Below are positions 63,098 through 64,000 of a stretch of DNA of 64,000 nt, piece after piece. Numbering within the stretch: position 1 is the first letter of the stretch; every line of letters starts with the position of its first letter. The notes beneath the pieces are model-generated. The model was given only the letters and a program-made list of their open reading frames with translations. It was not told the DNA's origin and did not search any database. The stretch lies in NCBI RefSeq assembly GCF_900114325.1, contig NZ_FOSR01000008.1:124001-188000 (forward strand), in the 5' to 3' direction. This stretch comes from Rhodanobacter glycinis (GTDB lineage Bacteria; Pseudomonadota; Gammaproteobacteria; Xanthomonadales; Rhodanobacteraceae). A program made the translations under genes and the position numbers.

Positions 63098-63886
63098 ATG
63101 GCGATCAAGATCGAAAAGAAGATCACGGGCTACAACGTCGTCAAGCCCGAAGACAAGGCCGCGCCGGCCGCCGCTTCCGCCTCGCCCCAGGTCGTCGCCA
63201 AGCCCGCCGAGCCCAAGCAGGCCGAAGTCATCCAGATGCACGAGAGCCTGGAGCGTCCCGAGACGCTGGTCGGCTCCACCTTCAAGATCAAGTCGCCGCT
63301 GTTCGAGCACGCGTTGTACGTCACCATCAACGACATCGTGCTCAACGCCGGCACCAGACACGAACAGCGCCGCCCCTTCGAGATCTTCATCAACTCGAAG
63401 AACATGGACCACTTCCAGTGGATCGTGGCGCTCACCCGCATCCTCTCCGCCGTGTTCCGCAAGGGCGGCGACGTCACCTTCATCGTGGAAGAGCTCAAGG
63501 CCGTATTCGACCCGCGCGGCGGCTACTTCAAGTCCGGTGGCATCTACATGCCCAGCATCGTGGCCGAGATCGGCGCGGTGCTGGAGCAGCACATGAAGAA
63601 CATCGGCCTGATCCACGACCCGGAAATGAGCGACAGCCAACGCGCACTGATCGCCGAAAAGCGCGCCGCTTACGAGGCCGCCAGCGCAAAAAAAAACTCT
63701 GACACCAGCTCTGTAGGAGCGCACCCTGTGCGCGAAGCTTCCGCCACAACTGAGTCCGAAACCGAATCCGAAACCTCCAGCTTCCCGCCCGGCGCCACGT
63801 TGTGCCACAAGTGCAACACCCAGGCGCTAGTGCTGATGGACGGCTGCCAGACCTGTCTCAACTGCGGATATTCGAAATGCGGTTGA
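63098..63886 (+). CDS. nrdJb: Class II ribonucleotide reductase small subunit (NrdJb: TSCPD domain and redox Cys tail)
   Basis: The product has 262 residues. A disordered Ala/Pro N-terminus precedes a TSCPD-like domain at about 52-170 (FEHALYVTINDIVLNAGT, FRKGGDVTFIVEELK, GGYFKSGGIYMPSIVAEIG). An acidic Ser/Thr linker (about 200-230) follows, then a C-terminal zinc-ribbon-like tail with CHKC, CQTC and a final CGYSKCG. The terminal Cys pair is the shuttle that re-reduces the active site of NrdJa. It follows a terminator, so it needs its own promoter or read-through. Part of the linker is encoded by a REP-like palindrome at 63712-63737. ATG follows AGGAAG. Confidence 0.85.
   Translation: MAIKIEKKITGYNVVKPEDKAAPAAASASPQVVAKPAEPKQAEVIQMHESLERPETLVGSTFKIKSPLFEHALYVTINDIVLNAGTRHEQRRPFEIFINSKNMDHFQWIVALTRILSAVFRKGGDVTFIVEELKAVFDPRGGYFKSGGIYMPSIVAEIGAVLEQHMKNIGLIHDPEMSDSQRALIAEKRAAYEAASAKKNSDTSSVGAHPVREASATTESETESETSSFPPGATLCHKCNTQALVLMDGCQTCLNCGYSKCG
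63712..63737. repeat. REP-like palindrome inside nrdJb
   Basis: TGTAGGAGCGCACC and the following CTGTGCGCGA make the inner palindrome GCGCAC/GTGCGC, the widespread 'GTAGGAGCGCACCCTGTGCGCGA' repeat. It lies in frame within the coding region, encoding part of the linker SVGAHPVREAS. Confidence 0.7.
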
Positions 63887-64000
63887 TGTGACCATCGGCG
63901 TCGCTTGGATAGGGGCGGGACTCTTTTTTAGCGACCCTCGATCCCGGCGTTGCCATCTGGCAATGGTTGGACCATGGCCATCGCCAGCATCCAAGGATGT

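Noticed and set aside
62312-63808. Long minus-strand frames rich in Leu, Ala and Phe
   Set aside because: They are the complement of the AAG/GCC repeats of the histone-like gene and of nrdJb.

Overview
The window is GC-rich chromosomal DNA of a gammaproteobacterium. The best fit is the Rhodanobacteraceae/Xanthomonadaceae group (Rhodanobacter-, Dyella- or Frateuria-like). The grounds are the gene families, a split class II ribonucleotide reductase, GTP-type PEP carboxykinase, and abundant short palindromic repeats of the 'CGTCATTCC...GGAATCC' and 'GTAGGAGCGCACCCTGTGCGCGA' kinds. Taxonomy is inferred from family knowledge; no search was run. No rRNA, tRNA, CRISPR array, prophage or plasmid module was seen.

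Layout. 1-5.9 kb: a 3'-truncated GAF-GAF-GGDEF-EAL protein, a probable outer-membrane protein, and an ECF sigma / anti-sigma / DUF4097 operon. 6.1-7.9 kb: an IS701-type insertion sequence bounded by CTAG and followed directly by two palindromic MITE-like elements that also begin and end in CTAG. 7.9-14 kb: pckG, a TetR regulator divergent from an alpha/beta hydrolase, and fadE. 14-20.1 kb: a tight four-gene signalling operon (hybrid kinase with three receiver domains, CheR, CheB, REC-GGDEF) with no chemoreceptor. 20.2-23.3 kb: a CPBP membrane protease, nested repeats, prfC. 23.4-27.3 kb: an ECF sigma/anti-sigma pair divergent from a YVTN beta-propeller, a high-potential iron-sulfur protein and an orphan periplasmic binding protein. 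Three copies of one promoter-like motif (GGGAATAA-N14/15-CGTCT) sit upstream of these three transcription units.

27.4-32.1 kb: an EF-G paralogue, an M24 peptidase-like protein, two small membrane proteins and a PfkB kinase. 32.4-45.9 kb: a long collinear block for cell shape, peptidoglycan and lipoate: mreBCD, mrdA, mrdB, mltB, rlpA, a PBP5-like carboxypeptidase, a DUF493 protein, lipB, lipA and prc. 46-52.4 kb: a TPR-sulfotransferase, a large TonB-dependent receptor and a TPR-Asp/Asn beta-hydroxylase, all on the minus strand. 52.7-60 kb: an M1 peptidase, an M17 aminopeptidase, a HAD hydrolase, a PstS-like binding protein fused to LysM, and a DegP/DegQ-type protease. 60-64 kb: the large subunit of a B12-dependent ribonucleotide reductase, a Lys/Ala-rich histone H1-like protein, and the small TSCPD/Cys-rich reductase subunit.

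The least ordinary loci are the ECF-controlled HiPIP/propeller/binding-protein regulon, the receptor-less CheR-CheB-kinase-GGDEF operon, the CTAG-linked chain of mobile elements, and the nrdJ locus interrupted by a histone-like gene, in which a REP-like palindrome appears to encode a protein linker.
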